From positions 19,771,067-19,835,066 of the forward strand of contig BTRK01000002.1 of assembly GCA_036245805.1 (NCBI GenBank): a stretch of 64,000 nt of DNA, read 5' to 3'. A program made the position numbers and the translations under genes. The notes under the pieces are model-generated. The model ran no database searches. It saw only the letters and a list, made by a program, of their open reading frames with translations, and was not told the DNA's origin. Positions within the stretch are counted from its first letter, which is position 1. Every line of letters starts with the position of its first letter. Positions 12,333-25,539 of the stretch are shown in pieces. Origin of the DNA: Pristionchus mayeri (lineage: Eukaryota; Nematoda; Chromadorea; Rhabditida; Neodiplogasteridae).

Positions 12333-15300
12333 TCAGACCAGATCTCCTGGAAGTTCTTCTCTGTTCATTCTATTTCTCCTTCTTTCTTTTTCTGCCTCCA
12401 GCTGTTCCCTAATTCTTCTTTCCCGTTCTATTTCCTTTCTTTCTTCCTCGTCACCATTTCTTCTCCTCTCTGCTCTTCTATCATTTATTCTCGCCACCAG
12501 AAGAGGACACACGCAACACTGCAATTCAGTCACTTATTTTTACCCTTTCAGTGCACCTTGATGGGGATAGGAAGAGTACCTGGCAGACAGGGAGGATGAA
12601 CTTGGTGATGAGTAGATAGAGGATGACGAGTCCGATGATGTAGATGAGGAAGTCGGCTGCCTTGGTGAATCCATCCCCTGATGAGACTTCCATTCAACCA
12701 CCATCTGAAGGGGAAGGGAAACTGACCGAGTGATTGGAATCCCCCGAAGAGTTTGAGAGGATTGAGATTGTCGATGAATGAGTTGTAGCTGATGTGATTG
12801 CACTCCGGACAACGACCCTTCCATTCACGCCACGAATTATTCTCCACGTCGATCTGAAGAGAGAGAAGGTGAGTGATCAGGAGATATTGTAAAATAGGCG
12901 ATGTAGATAGTAGAGTTCGAGAAACGAGACCATGGTCTCTTTTTTATGTGCTCTCTCACCAATCGACCGTTCGAAAGTGTGTGAAATTACAGTAGCGAAT
13001 TACAAACTCTAATTTTCAAAGCATTTTTTTGCATTTTCTCAATGTCTACGAGTGTTGATATGGGTGTACCTCGAGAGCCTCTTCGTGGTAGGGGAGGACT
13101 GCACAGAAGGAGTCTTCCTCCTTCTCCTCCTCTGCCCTCATACACACCAGTTTGGCCCCTCTGTCTACAGTGGCAGGGAGGGGAACGAGGAGGGATCGAT
13201 TGGTGGAGAAGACCTCGTGGACGAAGACTGAGAAGGAGTGGATCTGAAGAGAAGAACATCTTTCCTTTCCATCCACTCATTGAATTAAAAGAGAACGCAG
13301 TTAAATGAGTGACAAACGAGAGAAAAAAGAGTGGGTGATTGACACCTTTTACTGCCCGCTGTCCCCATTTCACAAGGCCACCAACTTCTCCTTCTTGAGA
13401 AACCCATCCACGCATTGCTTTATCCCTTCCTGTTTCATCGACCTTTTCGTAAGAACCGACACTATGATAAGTGTATTGAGTGATACCTGAGGGGAGGCGA
13501 CGGATTCGCTGGCATGGATGATTCCATTCAGTTTTCCAGTTGCTTCAGAGAGTGATAGATTGAGGTAATGACGGGAGTGAGAATCGACCAGAATCGAACC
13601 ATCGAATGATTCGATCCGAGATGAATTGTGGAGGAAGACGACGTTTCCTTCCGATCCCTTTGCCACCTCCAAAGATCAAAGATCAGAATGTATGGAAAAT
13701 GCATGAAGGTATGCAGATCAACTGAGTTATCTCTTTATGAGCTTGTCTCTTAACCTTTACGGATGAGTGATTCATGGTGTTTCGCCATTGAATGGAGCGA
13801 AAGGGAGTAAGGGAACGGCCATGCACTTCCCCCCCTCTCTCCCTATCAATCAAGTGAGATAATGAGAGAAAGGAGCGAAGATATTCGAGAGCTTATCGCC
13901 CTAATCTAATTAGAGTCAAGAGTGGAGGGGACAATTCCGTTCCCTTTCGATTGCTTACATGGAGTCCGATGTATAGATTGGTTCCCTCTGAATGGGAGAC
14001 GATCACTTGTCTCATGGATCCATCGTAGAAAGCAGCCCTCTCGATCCAATGATGGCGTTCCTCCACGTAAGGAGGAAGACTGAATCGACCTGGCATCTGA
14101 ACATATACAACTATATTATTTCAAAAATCAATTCAATGCACTTCACATATCCAAGCACTTCTTTTCGAATTTCGAATCTAATATTTGACAGTGGTAATGA
14201 ATGAGTGCATACGTAGAAGTTGGCAGCGAGGGAGGAGGAGTAGATTTGTTCCTTGCAGTCTACGACCTTCGCCCCGTGCACACTCTTAGCTATCACTGCT
14301 CCATTCTGGACGTAGAAGTGCCCACTTCGCTCGTCTTGTCGATACCATCCCAGCTGATGAACACTCAAAATACACTATTGGCCAACTGGAGAGAAGGTGC
14401 AGGGAGATGGATGCAATGGTAAAGGAAAATAAAAGCTGACTTGGTATCAGTGATGTCATTGATCTGTTCCTTTCTTATCCCCTCCATTTCCCCTCCAGGA
14501 TTTGACTGGGTGAAGTACATTCCGCTCTCCAATTGATGGGATACTCTCCCCCATGCAGACACCACCAACTTGAGCAGTCCTCCGGGATCGAGAGTACTGC
14601 AAGATTGAATTGAGATGGAGTAGAGGAAGAGTATCATTCAGGAGTGGGTCCTTCCCCTATCTCTTTCCCCCATCTACCGCACTGATCGAAGTGAGGATAA
14701 GCATTCCCCCCCTTGGAAGTCTACTTACTTTTCCTGCGATCTCCCATCGATTTGGATGCGTATCGTATTCTTATCTCTCTCGATCCACGAATTCGCAGAG
14801 TAATCATAGGAGACGTAGGTGAAGATAGCGAATGTCGCTGGTTCCCCCAATCGAACGGCAGTGTACGTCTTGTTCTGAATTGAATGGGAGTGATCGAGCA
14901 GTTTCTCTGCCCCTTTTGACCTACCGGAAAGAGTGAGTGCAGATACTCTGATACTTACCTCGTAAGGGTTGAACTTGAGATCACAGCAGAGATTGGAACC
15001 CATGGGAGAAGAAGTCTCGCACGATTTGTTCGATTGATTGGGGAAGAAGGTACGGTAACACCCGTGGTTCTGATTGATTGATTGATTAATTGATTGATTA
15101 GGATGAAGGGGGGAAGGATTACCTGCTCCTTCGCTTCGGGGCATTTCAAGAATTCGTAAGTGGAAGAGGAGCATCTCGCTGTTGATTCACACTCACAGAA
15201 ACAGTCTGCACGCACCTCGGGAATACCGAAGTTGTACTTCTGAGTGACCTGAGAGGGGGGATTAGAAGGAGGAGAGGGGGGGGGGTCTCACTGGATGGTG

Positions 15301-15965
15301 GTGTTCAATCCGTGCGAGAGTGACAGTGTGCAGCAGTGATTGGCTGGATTCAGTCGAGTTCTCCTTCGTGTCTTCCAATCGGAAGCAGACTGTCGTGTGG
15401 AGACCAATGGAGAAGTGCATCTCGAGGGACTTCAGAGGACCCTCCCCTCAAATGAATACCATTAGTGATGACCAATGGAAGTCATGTACAACTATCCACA
15501 CTCGTTCATCAAATCATTTGTTCTTCTTTTCATTCTCGCATTCACTCTAATGCATAAATTGAAAAATGTGATCTATAAGGTAATGCCGACCCCGTTCCCA
15601 CATCTCCATGTTTGAACTACTGTAATTGATAGGATGAATGATGAGTAATCGAAGAGGAAACGAGAACAATTGGTGACACCCTCCCATGATAAACTTGATC
15701 TTCACTTTTGAAATCACTCACTCGCTCTTTCGTCAACTGGGATATCCGAAGTGATTGCACAATGGTGAAAACACTCCCTTCCCCTTCTCGCCTTCCGATG
15801 AGAAGGAAGAGACTTACCTTTGGATGGATGAGCGACGATCGAAGGAGTTTTGATGCAGTGAGGAGGAGTAACTTTGAAGTGAGGAGTGAAGGAATGAGGG
15901 AAGGAGAAGAGAAGAGGAGGGAGGAGGAGAGTATACAGGAGGAGAACCATCTGAAGAGAAAGCAT
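12333..15965 (-). CDS. Nematode cell-cell fusogen of the EFF-1/AFF-1 family
   Basis: EFF-1 and AFF-1 are type I membrane glycoproteins that fuse somatic cells in nematodes; their ectodomain fold resembles class II fusion proteins. The first exon encodes a signal peptide (MVLLLYTLLLPPLLFSFPHS, ATG at 15950; 15965 also possible). Cys-rich segments follow, including RADCFCECES and SNLCCDLKFNPYE. Then come TAVRLGEPATFAIFTYVSYD, IRIQIDGRS, GMYFTQ, LGWYRQDE and WREWKGRCPEC. A transmembrane helix (FLIYIIGLVILYLLITKFIL) lies near 12610-12650. The cytosolic tail starts VCQCCVC and is basic and Glu/Arg-rich to the stop at 12333. Phase 0 is kept across the last intron. Exons between 15400 and 15780 are unresolved. 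The family call rests on remembered motif order; eff-1 versus aff-1 cannot be decided. Confidence 0.7.
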
Positions 15966-17276
15966 CGAATGGACGGAGAATCACCAGCCATTTCCAATAT
16001 GATCGAAGTGAAAAGAGAGACTGAATGGGAAAAGAGAAGGGCCAATCAGGTGGAATGTTGAATTGAGTGACGAAGTTATGAATGAACCAACTGCAGATAC
16101 TGGTTTATACTTCCGAGAATTGAGAGAAGAAGGACAGAAGAAAAGAAGTGTCAATTGAGAAGGAGAGACTTCTCTGATAGGAGAACAAGAGAAGAAACAA
16201 CAATCGATATGACAAGTCGCACAGTTTATAGGTACTCAAGAGTGATAGAAATGGAGGAGGGAGGGAGTTCCCCCTCTGCCATTAGACTACCGTTGAAAGG
16301 AGCATTGTTTGATTGGATTGAGAGTGCGCAATAGACTTGTAAAGAGAGGGAGTGCCCAGAGGGTATCCATCCACTCATAACCAACCATCTGTTTGAGTTG
16401 CGAAGTGAGAAGAAATGATCATGAAGAGGGAAGGAATCTAAGTGAATGCAAGGAGTGAGAATAGAAGGGAGAAGTGATAACTGTTAAACAGAGTAGGGGA
16501 GGGGATGAGAGGATGGGTGATGAGAGGGAATGGTTCATCCATCTCTCACTTTCACCCCGAGAGAGATTAGGCAAGGAAATCGCGCTTCCTCGGGAATAAA
16601 TCACCCTGATATGGATCTGAGTGCGCCAAATTGAGTGGGGTCTAATCATTGGATTGATGGAGGGAGGAGGGAGGAGAGAGGGTGAGGAAGGGGGAGGAGA
16701 GGGAGGAGGGACGGTAGAACTCAAGGCTACTCCTGTCAAATTGAAGCTAGGCTTCTAATTGGGAAGACAGGCAAAAAGAGAAGCCGATGGGGTCAAAGAG
16801 GGATGATTATGGAGGATACTAAATGGAAGAAAGTGATATAGGGGATAAGACAAATGATTATATTCGAAAAGAAAGAGGATGATTGATAGTGTTGGAGATG
16901 GAAGTGATCCCTCGGGATACTTGTTATCAGAGGGATCAGAGGAGGGAATTATCATACCTTCGGGTCAGTCACTTACACGGGTGAATACACAGGAGCGGAC
17001 AGATGAGAGAGAGAAGATAGTCTATCAGTAACTACTCTCGAATGGACTAGTAGGTGGAAGGAGAAGAGATGACCTCGATATCACTCACACTTTCACTATC
17101 CTGACTTCTCCCTAAACCGTAAATCGCATGACAACAAGGAGAGAAGAGACAAATGAGAAGAGGATTAAGATGAATTGACCCGTCCCCTGAGTGTTCCCCC
17201 ATTCCATTCGAATGTTCGAGTGATACGATAGTGAGAATATACTTTATGTACAATAGAAATAGTACTCGTGTTGTGA
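15966..17276. other. Purine-rich intergenic region upstream of the fusogen gene
   Basis: About 1.3 kb between the 3' end of Dishevelled and the start of the fusogen gene, both on the minus strand. The plus strand is strongly purine-rich (long AG runs at 16100-16750). I recognise no coding exon. It should contain the fusogen promoter, but I see no defined motif. Confidence 0.4.
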
Positions 17277-20200
17277 TCATGCAATGCTGTCGAATTGTGA
17301 GGGTGCGAGGGGTGTATTGGGAGGGGGATTGTGTCTGACGGGGAACGTCGATCCCACCATGGATGCATAGTCTGACTCGCACTCTGCTCTGTGTCCCACT
17401 CCTCTCTGATGGACGACTGTGATGGGAGAGAATGGCCAAGTGTTGTCTTGAGAGGGAGGAACTCGTCGAGAGGGAGAATCCACTCCTTCCACGTACGTCA
17501 CTTCAGTGTTCCCCTCCCTCCCTCCTGAGGCCTCTCCCAAGGAATCTCCACGACGGGAATGCATCGACGAAGAGATCATCGCATCTGAATTAGAGAGAGA
17601 TACAGTACCCCACGAGAGACATTCCTACAGTTCCGGTGATGAATCACTTCTCTCGTTACGAGATCAGTTGATTCACCGTCCATCCCATCCCTCGACTGAC
17701 CATTGAATACGTAGTAGCACTTCTCAGTGAAGTCTCTCTTGCTGACGACGTGTTTGATGAGTCCCTTCTCTAGTAGATGAGTCGCGTACTTCTTCGCATC
17801 TTTCTTGTCTCGGATGTCCTCCAGATGCTCCACCAACCAATTCACCAATTCCTCCCCTGCAGTTATCCCATTCCCTCTCCATTACTTCCCCCCGAAACAT
17901 TAATCATCCAGTCATTTTCTCTAGATTAGTGCGAGAGGTATTAGACTCAGCTGAGTGATAAGTATCGGAATGGAGGAGAAAGTGAGAGGAAGTGCAAGAA
18001 AGGGAAAGGATGAGAGGGTTTGGAATTAGATTCGCCCTATCACCATCCATTCTCACGAGAGAGGGAGCAGATCCATACCAATTAGACGCTTCTCCCATAT
18101 CACGTTCTGATAACGGGAGTGGAATGTCAATCAAGGGATCCCATCTACTCCCCTTCTCTACCATCAAATACCGGAGGGGAATGGAAACTGACCGATGAAA
18201 GACATGGGAACGGGAATCTTGAGCCACTTCCGATTCTTGATGGAGAGTCCCGACTGCGGATGAGAAATCACGTTGATCAAAGACTGCAATTCAACTCATA
18301 TTCGAGTCCCCCACCCACCCTTTTTCATAACAAGACTAAGACACACACTAAGGATGATCTGTAACGGTCTCCCCTGTCCATCACCATTCCCCCTCTCCCT
18401 CCCCTCACTGACCAATGGATTCATCCTGGTGGAGAGTCTCTCCGTGTATCCACTCCCTTCTGCAATGATACTCATTCACACTCCTTCTCCTTCCCTTCTT
18501 CTTCTCCTCATTCCTCTCTTCATCCTCACCCGAGTAGTTCCCTCTTGGAGGGGGCACTGCATGCATGGGAGGGGGTTCCAATCTCCTCCCTACTCCATTC
18601 CTCCTCTGGACGTACAACATCCTCTCCTCCTCTTCATCTTCAGTGCACACCGAGGGGGCTCCGCCCACTCCTCCTTCCATGAACGACGTCCCGTCAATAG
18701 ACTCGTCCACTCCGAATCTATAACCACCCCTCCCTCTCTCCATCGCATCTCCTTCTCTTCACTCACCGTTGTCTCTCAGTGCAATGGACGGCATTCTCTA
18801 CCCACAGACTGATGTCGAGAGGGAGAGTCTCTTCTACGAGAGTGCACAGGGGGTCATTCTCTCCATTCGACATCGTCCTCTTCGCTACATACAGAGTCAG
18901 TGGCCTGCAACACCCCCTTCCACCCTCACTCCACAATCATCTTCTCCACGACAGATATATTCATCCCTCATTTAACAAATCAACTCCGTGAGACAAGGTG
19001 GAGTAGTAACTCACTTCTTAGCAGCAGCCACTTTCCTCAGTATCATAATGGCTTGTTGGTCGGAGAGATTCTCGAAGGATCGGGTGTTCACCTGCAGGGA
19101 GTGAGAATGGAGGAGGAGTGGGTTGAGAGTGATCTTCTTCCCCTCTAGCTGGATGGTACCTTGACAATCTGATCTCCCACATCGATCCTCCCATCTCTGG
19201 CGACGACTCCCTCGGGGAAGACGTCCGAGATCAGAATTGAACCCTCCACTGAGACAACTGCAAGTACGGTACATTGATTCACTATTTATGATTTGCAGTC
19301 TCAATCATAATTCCTAAAATATAATGTGAGCACCTACTTATCTTTAAAAAAAATAGTCAGTAGAAATGGGGAATTACTCAGAACACGGAGAACTTTTCAA
19401 CATGGAGATTGATCAATAACAATGACTGTTGGAAGACCAAAGGATGCCATGGATACCTGATATTCCAAGGAGATCTTTGGGGCCGATTTGTAGGTTGACT
19501 TGTATGATGTGGGGAAGGGAGAGCGACGTGCCACTGAAAAGGTCTGTTCCATACCCCTCTCTCTCCTCCTCCTCCTTCTCTTCTCCAAGTAGTTGAATTC
19601 AACTCACGCCATTCCTCCATACCTGCTCTCCGGCTGACTTCCGATGGTGGAAGGAACGTAGCTCTTCCTCACTCGATTCTTCCTTGCTTTCCTCCTTCTC
19701 GGCCCATCCACTCGACTCGCTTCGTCTCCCATCGCAGCATTGTACTGTCTGAGAAGGAATTCCCATTCACTACAAGAGGTAGTTCTTCCTCACCGCGAGT
19801 CGTCGTATTCGTAGAGATGTTCACTGGCGGATGTCATGGACTCAGCCAGTACTTCCCCTGCTCTCCTACTCATCAGAGTATCCTGTCTACTCGAGGAATC
19901 GTACTCATCCGAGGTCACTCGATGCATCTGAGACTCTTCATCATCACTAGTCACTCAAGAGAGACGTACATTGTATAAGTCCCTGTCGTTCCTCTCCATT
20001 CCCATTCTCCTGGGGAAAGTTCCGTTAGGGCCATTCCCCTTTCGGGGCAAAGTTCCATTCTGATTAGTCTGGAGGAACAATTCGAAGAGGCCGTTCTCCG
20101 CATTCCGAGTCAACTTCGTTTCGTCCCCAATCAATTCCACCTTCACTTCCCTGCAAAGATCAAAGATCACAATCCACTTCTTCGAATACACTCTTCTTTT

Positions 20201-20802
20201 CTCTTGTACATTTGAAATTTTCTTTTCTCTTCTCTGCCCTAAGCGGGATGCACTGAACTCCGATCATTTCATTAGAACGGAACACTGATTCAATAAGAGG
20301 AAGAAGTGAATGATTCTCCCGAGAAAAGAACAAAAAGACTTGATTGGCATGACATCCCCTATTCATTCCATTCAATTCGAGGGGTGAACGAACCTTCCTA
20401 TGTCCGGGTCCAGCTGTTTCCCGTAATATTTGAATCCCTTTCGAGTGAACGCCCGTTTGAAATGTCCGAGAGTCACTGTAAACACAAATACTTTTCGCCG
20501 TGCTCATTCACGATTAATTTATTTGGTAAATATATTTATAAAAGAATTGAGTTTATTCCCTCAATGCAATTCAAAAAGTGCAAATAAGATAGAGGCGCGA
20601 ACAAATAAGAAGTGGAATTACCTGAATCTGCTCCGGATTGAATAATTTCGACGTAAGGAGTGGGTTCATCGTTCAGGTAATAGAATACCTAAATGAATTC
20701 AAAAATATCTATTGACATGGAACTGATAAGAAGATAAAAAAATAAAGATTAAAAATCACGAACCTTCGAAAATTCTGGGGGTATGATATTTTCCGTTGAC
20801 AT
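17277..20802 (-). CDS. Dishevelled, Wnt pathway scaffold
   Basis: Dishevelled relays Frizzled signals to beta-catenin and planar-polarity outputs in the cytoplasm. All three defining domains are present. The DIX domain starts at exon 1 (ATG at 20802, then KVFYYLNDEPTPYVEIIQSG), continues through HFKRAFTRKGFKYYGKQLDP, and ends in EVKVELIGDETKL. The PDZ domain includes SMASFGLPTVIV and VNTRSFENLSDQQAIMILRK. The PDZ-DEP linker has the LPLDISLWVENAVH segment. The DEP domain has HPQSGLSIKNRKWLKIPVPM, then LVNWLVEHLEDIRDKKDAKK and FTEKCYYVF. After DEP a Ser/Pro-rich tail runs to the stop at 17277. C. elegans has three paralogues (dsh-1, dsh-2, mig-5); which one this matches cannot be told. The DEP-tail junction near 17600 is uncertain. 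Confidence 0.93.
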
Positions 20803-21266
20803 ACGGTGGATCTCTAATGAAACTGAAAAAAATTGATTATAAAACCCATTTTTTAAAAAATGAATCATAAATGAGGGCTTGAAACAACTGTCGCGTTAAT
20901 TAGCGTTCCGAGTATAGGGAGAGGTGCCTCCTACCCACTCTTCCCATCTCTAGCCGCACTACACAGTACACCCCATGCACTATTCATCCCCTCAATAGCC
21001 ATTTCGGCGAGAATCCAATGAACTCGTTAGAATATAACCAGAATGACCAAGATACATATACTCTTTATGTATCACATACCGCCTATGAATGGTGTAGCTT
21101 AGCTAGCGATAAAACAACATAACGTGAAAGTAGGGAAGAAATGACGAGATAGTGAGAAAGGATCGAGTACAAATTAGAGCAAGTCATGGAGAACAAAATA
21201 ACTGAATTATTACAGCGCATAATTAAAATTCACAATCTGAGTATGTGGGCACCGGTACTGTAGTGC
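20803..21266. other. Intergenic region upstream of Dishevelled
   Basis: About 460 bp between the stop of the GPI-type gene and the Dishevelled start. It is AT-rich around 20820-20880. It contains no open frame of note and should hold the Dishevelled promoter. No named element is visible. Confidence 0.4.
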
Positions 21267-24200
21267 TCATAGTCGAAGGAGTGCGAGTGGTACTAGAGAG
21301 AGAATGAGTGGAGGGAGGGAGGAGGAATCAGTATCGTAGTCGAGGAGAGGTCCCTGAATGGGAATCACTCGATTCTCCATTCTCGGCTCTTCCATCCGGA
21401 TGTTCCCTTGACCGACTCCAGGAGAAACCTCTATCTTCATCTCTTCTTCTGCAAGCAATTCGCACCCATCTCCTTCCCATCCTTCTTCATCTCTCAGAGA
21501 TGGAAGTGACTTACTCATGAGAATCCGTTGCCTCTTCGTCTCTCCGTACTTCTTCACATTGAACTTCTCCGTAGGGAGAGATACCAATTGGAGAATCTCT
21601 ATCGCTGGTTCGATCACCTCTTTCCACAGATATGCTCAAGAGATCAAAGATCAAAGAGATGAGTGGATATTCACTCACGAGTGTCCACTCTCATCGCTTC
21701 AGAAGCAGTCATCAATCTCTTCTTCTCCTTCCCGTCGAGATCCTACCATTTGATTCTCTTTCTCTCTCGCTTCATTGCCTACTCACCTCCATCCAGCACA
21801 GTTCCCTCTCCTCTCCCACCGTGTCACTCATTCCTCTCAGTAGGTCACTCTCACAGTACCATTCCCTCCAGTCGACTCCGTCTATCGCCATGCTCCCATT
21901 ACGAAGTTCACTGCAAATCCCTCCCATTTACAAACATTCACTCTTTTCCTTTCGGAGAGGCATAGACGACTTAAGCTTTGACGTTCCCGCTAGGCAAAAG
22001 AATAGGAATTAGACTCCTAGACCCATCTAACTTCTGCCCTTTCGTCTCTACTAACCTCTGTATGAATCCTCTCAATTCTTCATCTCCTGGTCGGAAATCA
22101 AAGGAGCGAAGTTCGAAATATCTGAGAATGATAATGAAGAAGAAGATGGAAATACAAGGAGACCTGAGAAGATCCTGGGGAGAGTCTGGCTTAGTGTGCA
22201 CATCTGCATAGAGATTCCTCTCGCATGCGTCCAATACTCCTCGTCCACTCACATCCACAAGATACTCAAGAGAGAGACGAATGGGAAGAGGATATGATAT
22301 GGACTCACGATCTTCCCGTCGAGATTATCCATGATACCGAGTGAATCAACAGAGAAAGTGAGTCTGTCCGAGGGGATCTTCCATTTGCTCCCTCTCGCAT
22401 ACACTCGGATGGGATCGGCCATATACGCACCCTCCTCACTGCAACCAACTCATCGTGCCAATCCCCCCTTCCCCATCCATGGAATCAACCTACACTTCGT
22501 CTTCGTGTCTCCCGATCTGTAGATAGGAGATCCCCTCGGAGGAATTGAGAGAGGGAACGAGAGTACACGCATTCCATCCAAGTCGATGAAGACACGCCTT
22601 CTCCAGCTAGAAAGAGAACCAATTATTGACTGAAAGTAGAAGGAATGCGGTAGTTGGTAGGCAAGTGGTACCTCGTGGATGGGACAAAGTACGTCTCCCT
22701 CGATACTGGTGGGTCTCAGTCTTCGCACACTCTTCCACACCGAATCTCGCCATGCAACGAAGGAGCATTCAGTGTGGTCCAGCATCGTCATCACGTCCTC
22801 CACCTAAATACCACGCATTGCAACCTCGCCCGCACTCAAATTTGTTGACCATTTAGGCAAAATTTCTAATTTTGAAAAATTTAAAATAAAAATTGAAATT
22901 CCACTAGACTTTCACTCTTTTTTGCTAAAATTAGACAAACCGTTGATCTGAAGCGTAGACAAAAAAGGGAAATATGAGACTGTTCGCCTAAGAATCGAGC
23001 AAAAAGTGTTAAGTTTGGCACAGCAAAAATGATCAATTTTCTGAAACTCTGCCTATGAGGGTTCTCGAGGATCCTGATAACGATGGGCACATTCATTTTG
23101 TACTAGAAGTCGCCATTAAGGCCAGACGACGTTGCGTCGAAAACACATTTTCGTGAATATTTCAGTTCCAGAGGTAGATAAAAATAAGTGAAATCGTTTT
23201 ACAAGGTATTTGTTGATGGCGATCACGCCCAGCAATTTTATTTTTTTATTACTTCAAAAATAAATTTATTAGAATTATTAAAATCGCAACAAATAAAAAA
23301 AGGTGTGTTGTAACTATTAGGTTGGTTCAAACGTTTCTGACTATTTTCATGTTCGGGCATTTTGACGTACCCCGTCCATCTTATTCAGCCAATCATCTAA
23401 TGGTTATTCATAGTTGATGAAGGCTTGAGAATACTTTTTACGCGATACAATATTGGGCCAATTCGATCAGCAAGGATGACACTATTCACAGTCAAACTCT
23501 AAATTGCTCTTGATTTTTTAATACTCTTCATTTGATTGTAACTCCAAGGACAAATGAGACTGAGCCAAAAGTGAAGGATTATTGAGAAGCCTATTAGACA
23601 GGCATATAATTTGACTCTTCAGAAATTCTGGTCCCCTGAATTCCCGCTTAAGACTTTGGCCAAATCAGTAAACTACGCTAATTGGAGAATTCTTGTTTTA
23701 TATTTTCTGGCACTGTATGCGTACGGATCAACCTTGAGAGCTCAATAGTGGTTCATTATTTTCTACCTTCCTATCTTAGAACGCAGTTATATTTATGAGT
23801 AGATTAATCAATCAATAAGTAATTAGGATATTTCGGAACCGCGATTTAGAAATTTAAACATCGAAATCAGCACGTTTTGTTGTTTCTATTTTCTCACTCG
23901 CAATGGAGATCCATTTTTTCACGTCTAACCGATCAAGCAACTCTTGCCCTACTACATATATGTTGGACAAATTATGGAGGTCTCAAATATCTGAGAAATT
24001 GACCTCAATCAAAAACTCCGAAAAACACCATTTTCGGCAGTTTCGATATGAAAATAATGTTCTCACGTTCAACAACCGATATATCCAATGTTAATGTTTT
24101 CCGGTACTCCACCACTACTGACGTCACTAAAATTATAGAGGAATTGCAGGCAATCGAAATAGGCTAGGAGAAATTATGAAAAATAAATAGTCAGAAACTT

Positions 24201-25539
24201 TTGAACCAACCTAATACATTCATTCGAATGGGAATTCTAAGAGGAGTTCAAATTTATATTTCTTTTATTTTTTATCCATTCAACTTTTTCGCAATTGAAT
24301 TAATTGTGCATAAAATTGAGCCTCTGACTTTCTGCACCCTCTCTTCTTTACTTTCTATCTCGTTTTCTCTCTGGCAGAGACAGGGATTATTGGGTCGATG
24401 GCGACGAGAGACTCGGGTAGATCAAGAAGGGGTCACCCAACATTCACAATTTTGAGGCATAATTAATTCAATTGCGAAAAAGTCGAATGGATAAAAAATA
24501 AAAGAAAAATATATTTGAATTCCTCTTAGAATTCCCTTTCGATTGGATGTAGTCACAACATACCTTTTTTATTTGTTGCGATTTTAACAATTCTAATAAA
24601 TTTATTTTTTAAGTAATACAAAAATAAAATTGATGGGCGTGATCGCCATCAACAAATACCTTGGAAAACGATTTCACTTATTTTTATCTACCTCTGGAAC
24701 TGAAATATTCACGAAAATGTGTTTTCGACGCGACGTCGTCTAGCCTTAATGGCGACTTCTAGTACAAAATGAATGTGCCCATCGTTATCAGCACCCTCGA
24801 GAACTCCCACATGCAGAGTTTCTGAAAATTTATCATTTTTGCTGTGCCATACTTTGCTCGATTCTTACGCGACCGGCCTCATATGACTATCTTAAACTTA
24901 AGTTTATATATAGCCAGAAACCCATCTAGAGTATAGGCACGCGACAATTTTGTAGAATAAAAGGCAAAAGATCATAACATTTTTAATAGGTTATCATCCA
25001 TTTGGTTACCCTTTTCATGTATCTCAAAAATTTAACTTAATATTTTTTAGCCAATTATTGGGGAAAAAAGTTTACCGTATTTGAGTCGAGTCCCATCACT
25101 GGGAGGCTTCTCAGCCACAACCACTCGAAGACGAGACCCTCACTTTGATATACCTGAGAAAGAAGGGAATAAAGTGCTATATTGTCCTTGTCTCTCTCAC
25201 CTTGAGGGGCAAGTTATTTCTCATCAACAGATCATCCACTGACATCTCTTTCTTCTTGAGTATCGAAGCAACATCATGAACCTGAATAGAGAAGTATCTA
25301 CTAATTAGTGGTAGTTTCATCGAGTCCCCATCGTGTATATTCTATTTCCCTTGAGAACTTCCCCCCTCTCTCTCGCAGTGACATGGAACGACTCCATTCC
25401 AGCCTTGTTTGGAGTCTCTCTCGAAAGGAAAAAGAGATAGCTGAACCTCAGCCAGTCCGGCACAAGGATCTTCGATGGAGAAGGCGAGGAGGGGAGAGAG
25501 GAGAGAGAAGAGAAGGACACCCATCCTTCCCTCAATCAT
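21267..25539 (-). CDS. Unrecognised secreted, probably GPI-anchored protein
   Basis: The N-terminus has a signal peptide (MGVLLFSLLSPLLAFS, Met at 25524 or 25539) followed by Cys-containing segments. Well-supported exons encode VHDVASILKKKEMSVDDLLM; SEGLVFEWLWLRSLPVMG; MLDHTECSFVAWRDSVWK; ADPIRVYARGSKWKIPSDRL; and IDGVDWREWYCESDLLRG. The last exon ends in a short hydrophobic run (LPPLILSLVPLALLRL, stop at 21267) after DYDTDSSS. This is the layout of a GPI-attachment signal, so the product should sit on the outer cell surface. Most exon phases join, for example across intron 22804-25075. The link between exon 1 and the exon at about 25280 is not resolved. Intron 22804-25075 is swollen by a palindromic element. 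I recognise no family; alpha-2-delta, RGM and glypican were considered and do not fit. Confidence 0.6.
22972..24886. mobile_element. Long inverted-repeat (foldback) element in an intron
   Basis: The left arm (22972-23316, resuming at 24217-24312) is the reverse complement of the right arm (about 24455-24886) with scattered mismatches. Shared blocks include GGCACAGCAAAAATGAT and AACGATGGGCACATTCATTT. Without the nested insertion the element is about 1.0 kb, with arms near 440 nt and a loop of about 140 nt (24313-24454). It has no intact open frame, so it is non-autonomous. It lies wholly inside intron 22804-25075 of the GPI-type gene. No clear target duplication was found at its outer edges. 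Confidence 0.85.
23317..24214. mobile_element. Mariner-like element nested in the palindrome, TA duplication
   Basis: This 898-bp element starts TTAGGTTGGTTCAAACGTTT and ends with the inverted copy AAACTTTTGAACCAACCTAA. TA lies on each side (23315-23316 and 24215-24216). AGGTTGG-type termini and TA targets are typical of mariner. Removing it joins GTGTGTTGTAACTA to CATTCATTCGAATGGG, restoring pairing with the uninterrupted opposite arm. So the insertion site and the order of events are directly readable. No transposase frame of useful length is present; it is probably a deleted or non-autonomous copy. Confidence 0.9.

Noticed and set aside
183..15100. TGAT tetramer runs at 181-212 and 15069-15097 as a shared mobile element
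   Set aside because: The second run lies in a fusogen intron with no LINE sequence around it; simple-sequence expansion is enough.
15708..16061. Arg/Glu-rich plus-strand frame
   Set aside because: It is opposite the fusogen signal-peptide exon and results from purine-rich sequence.
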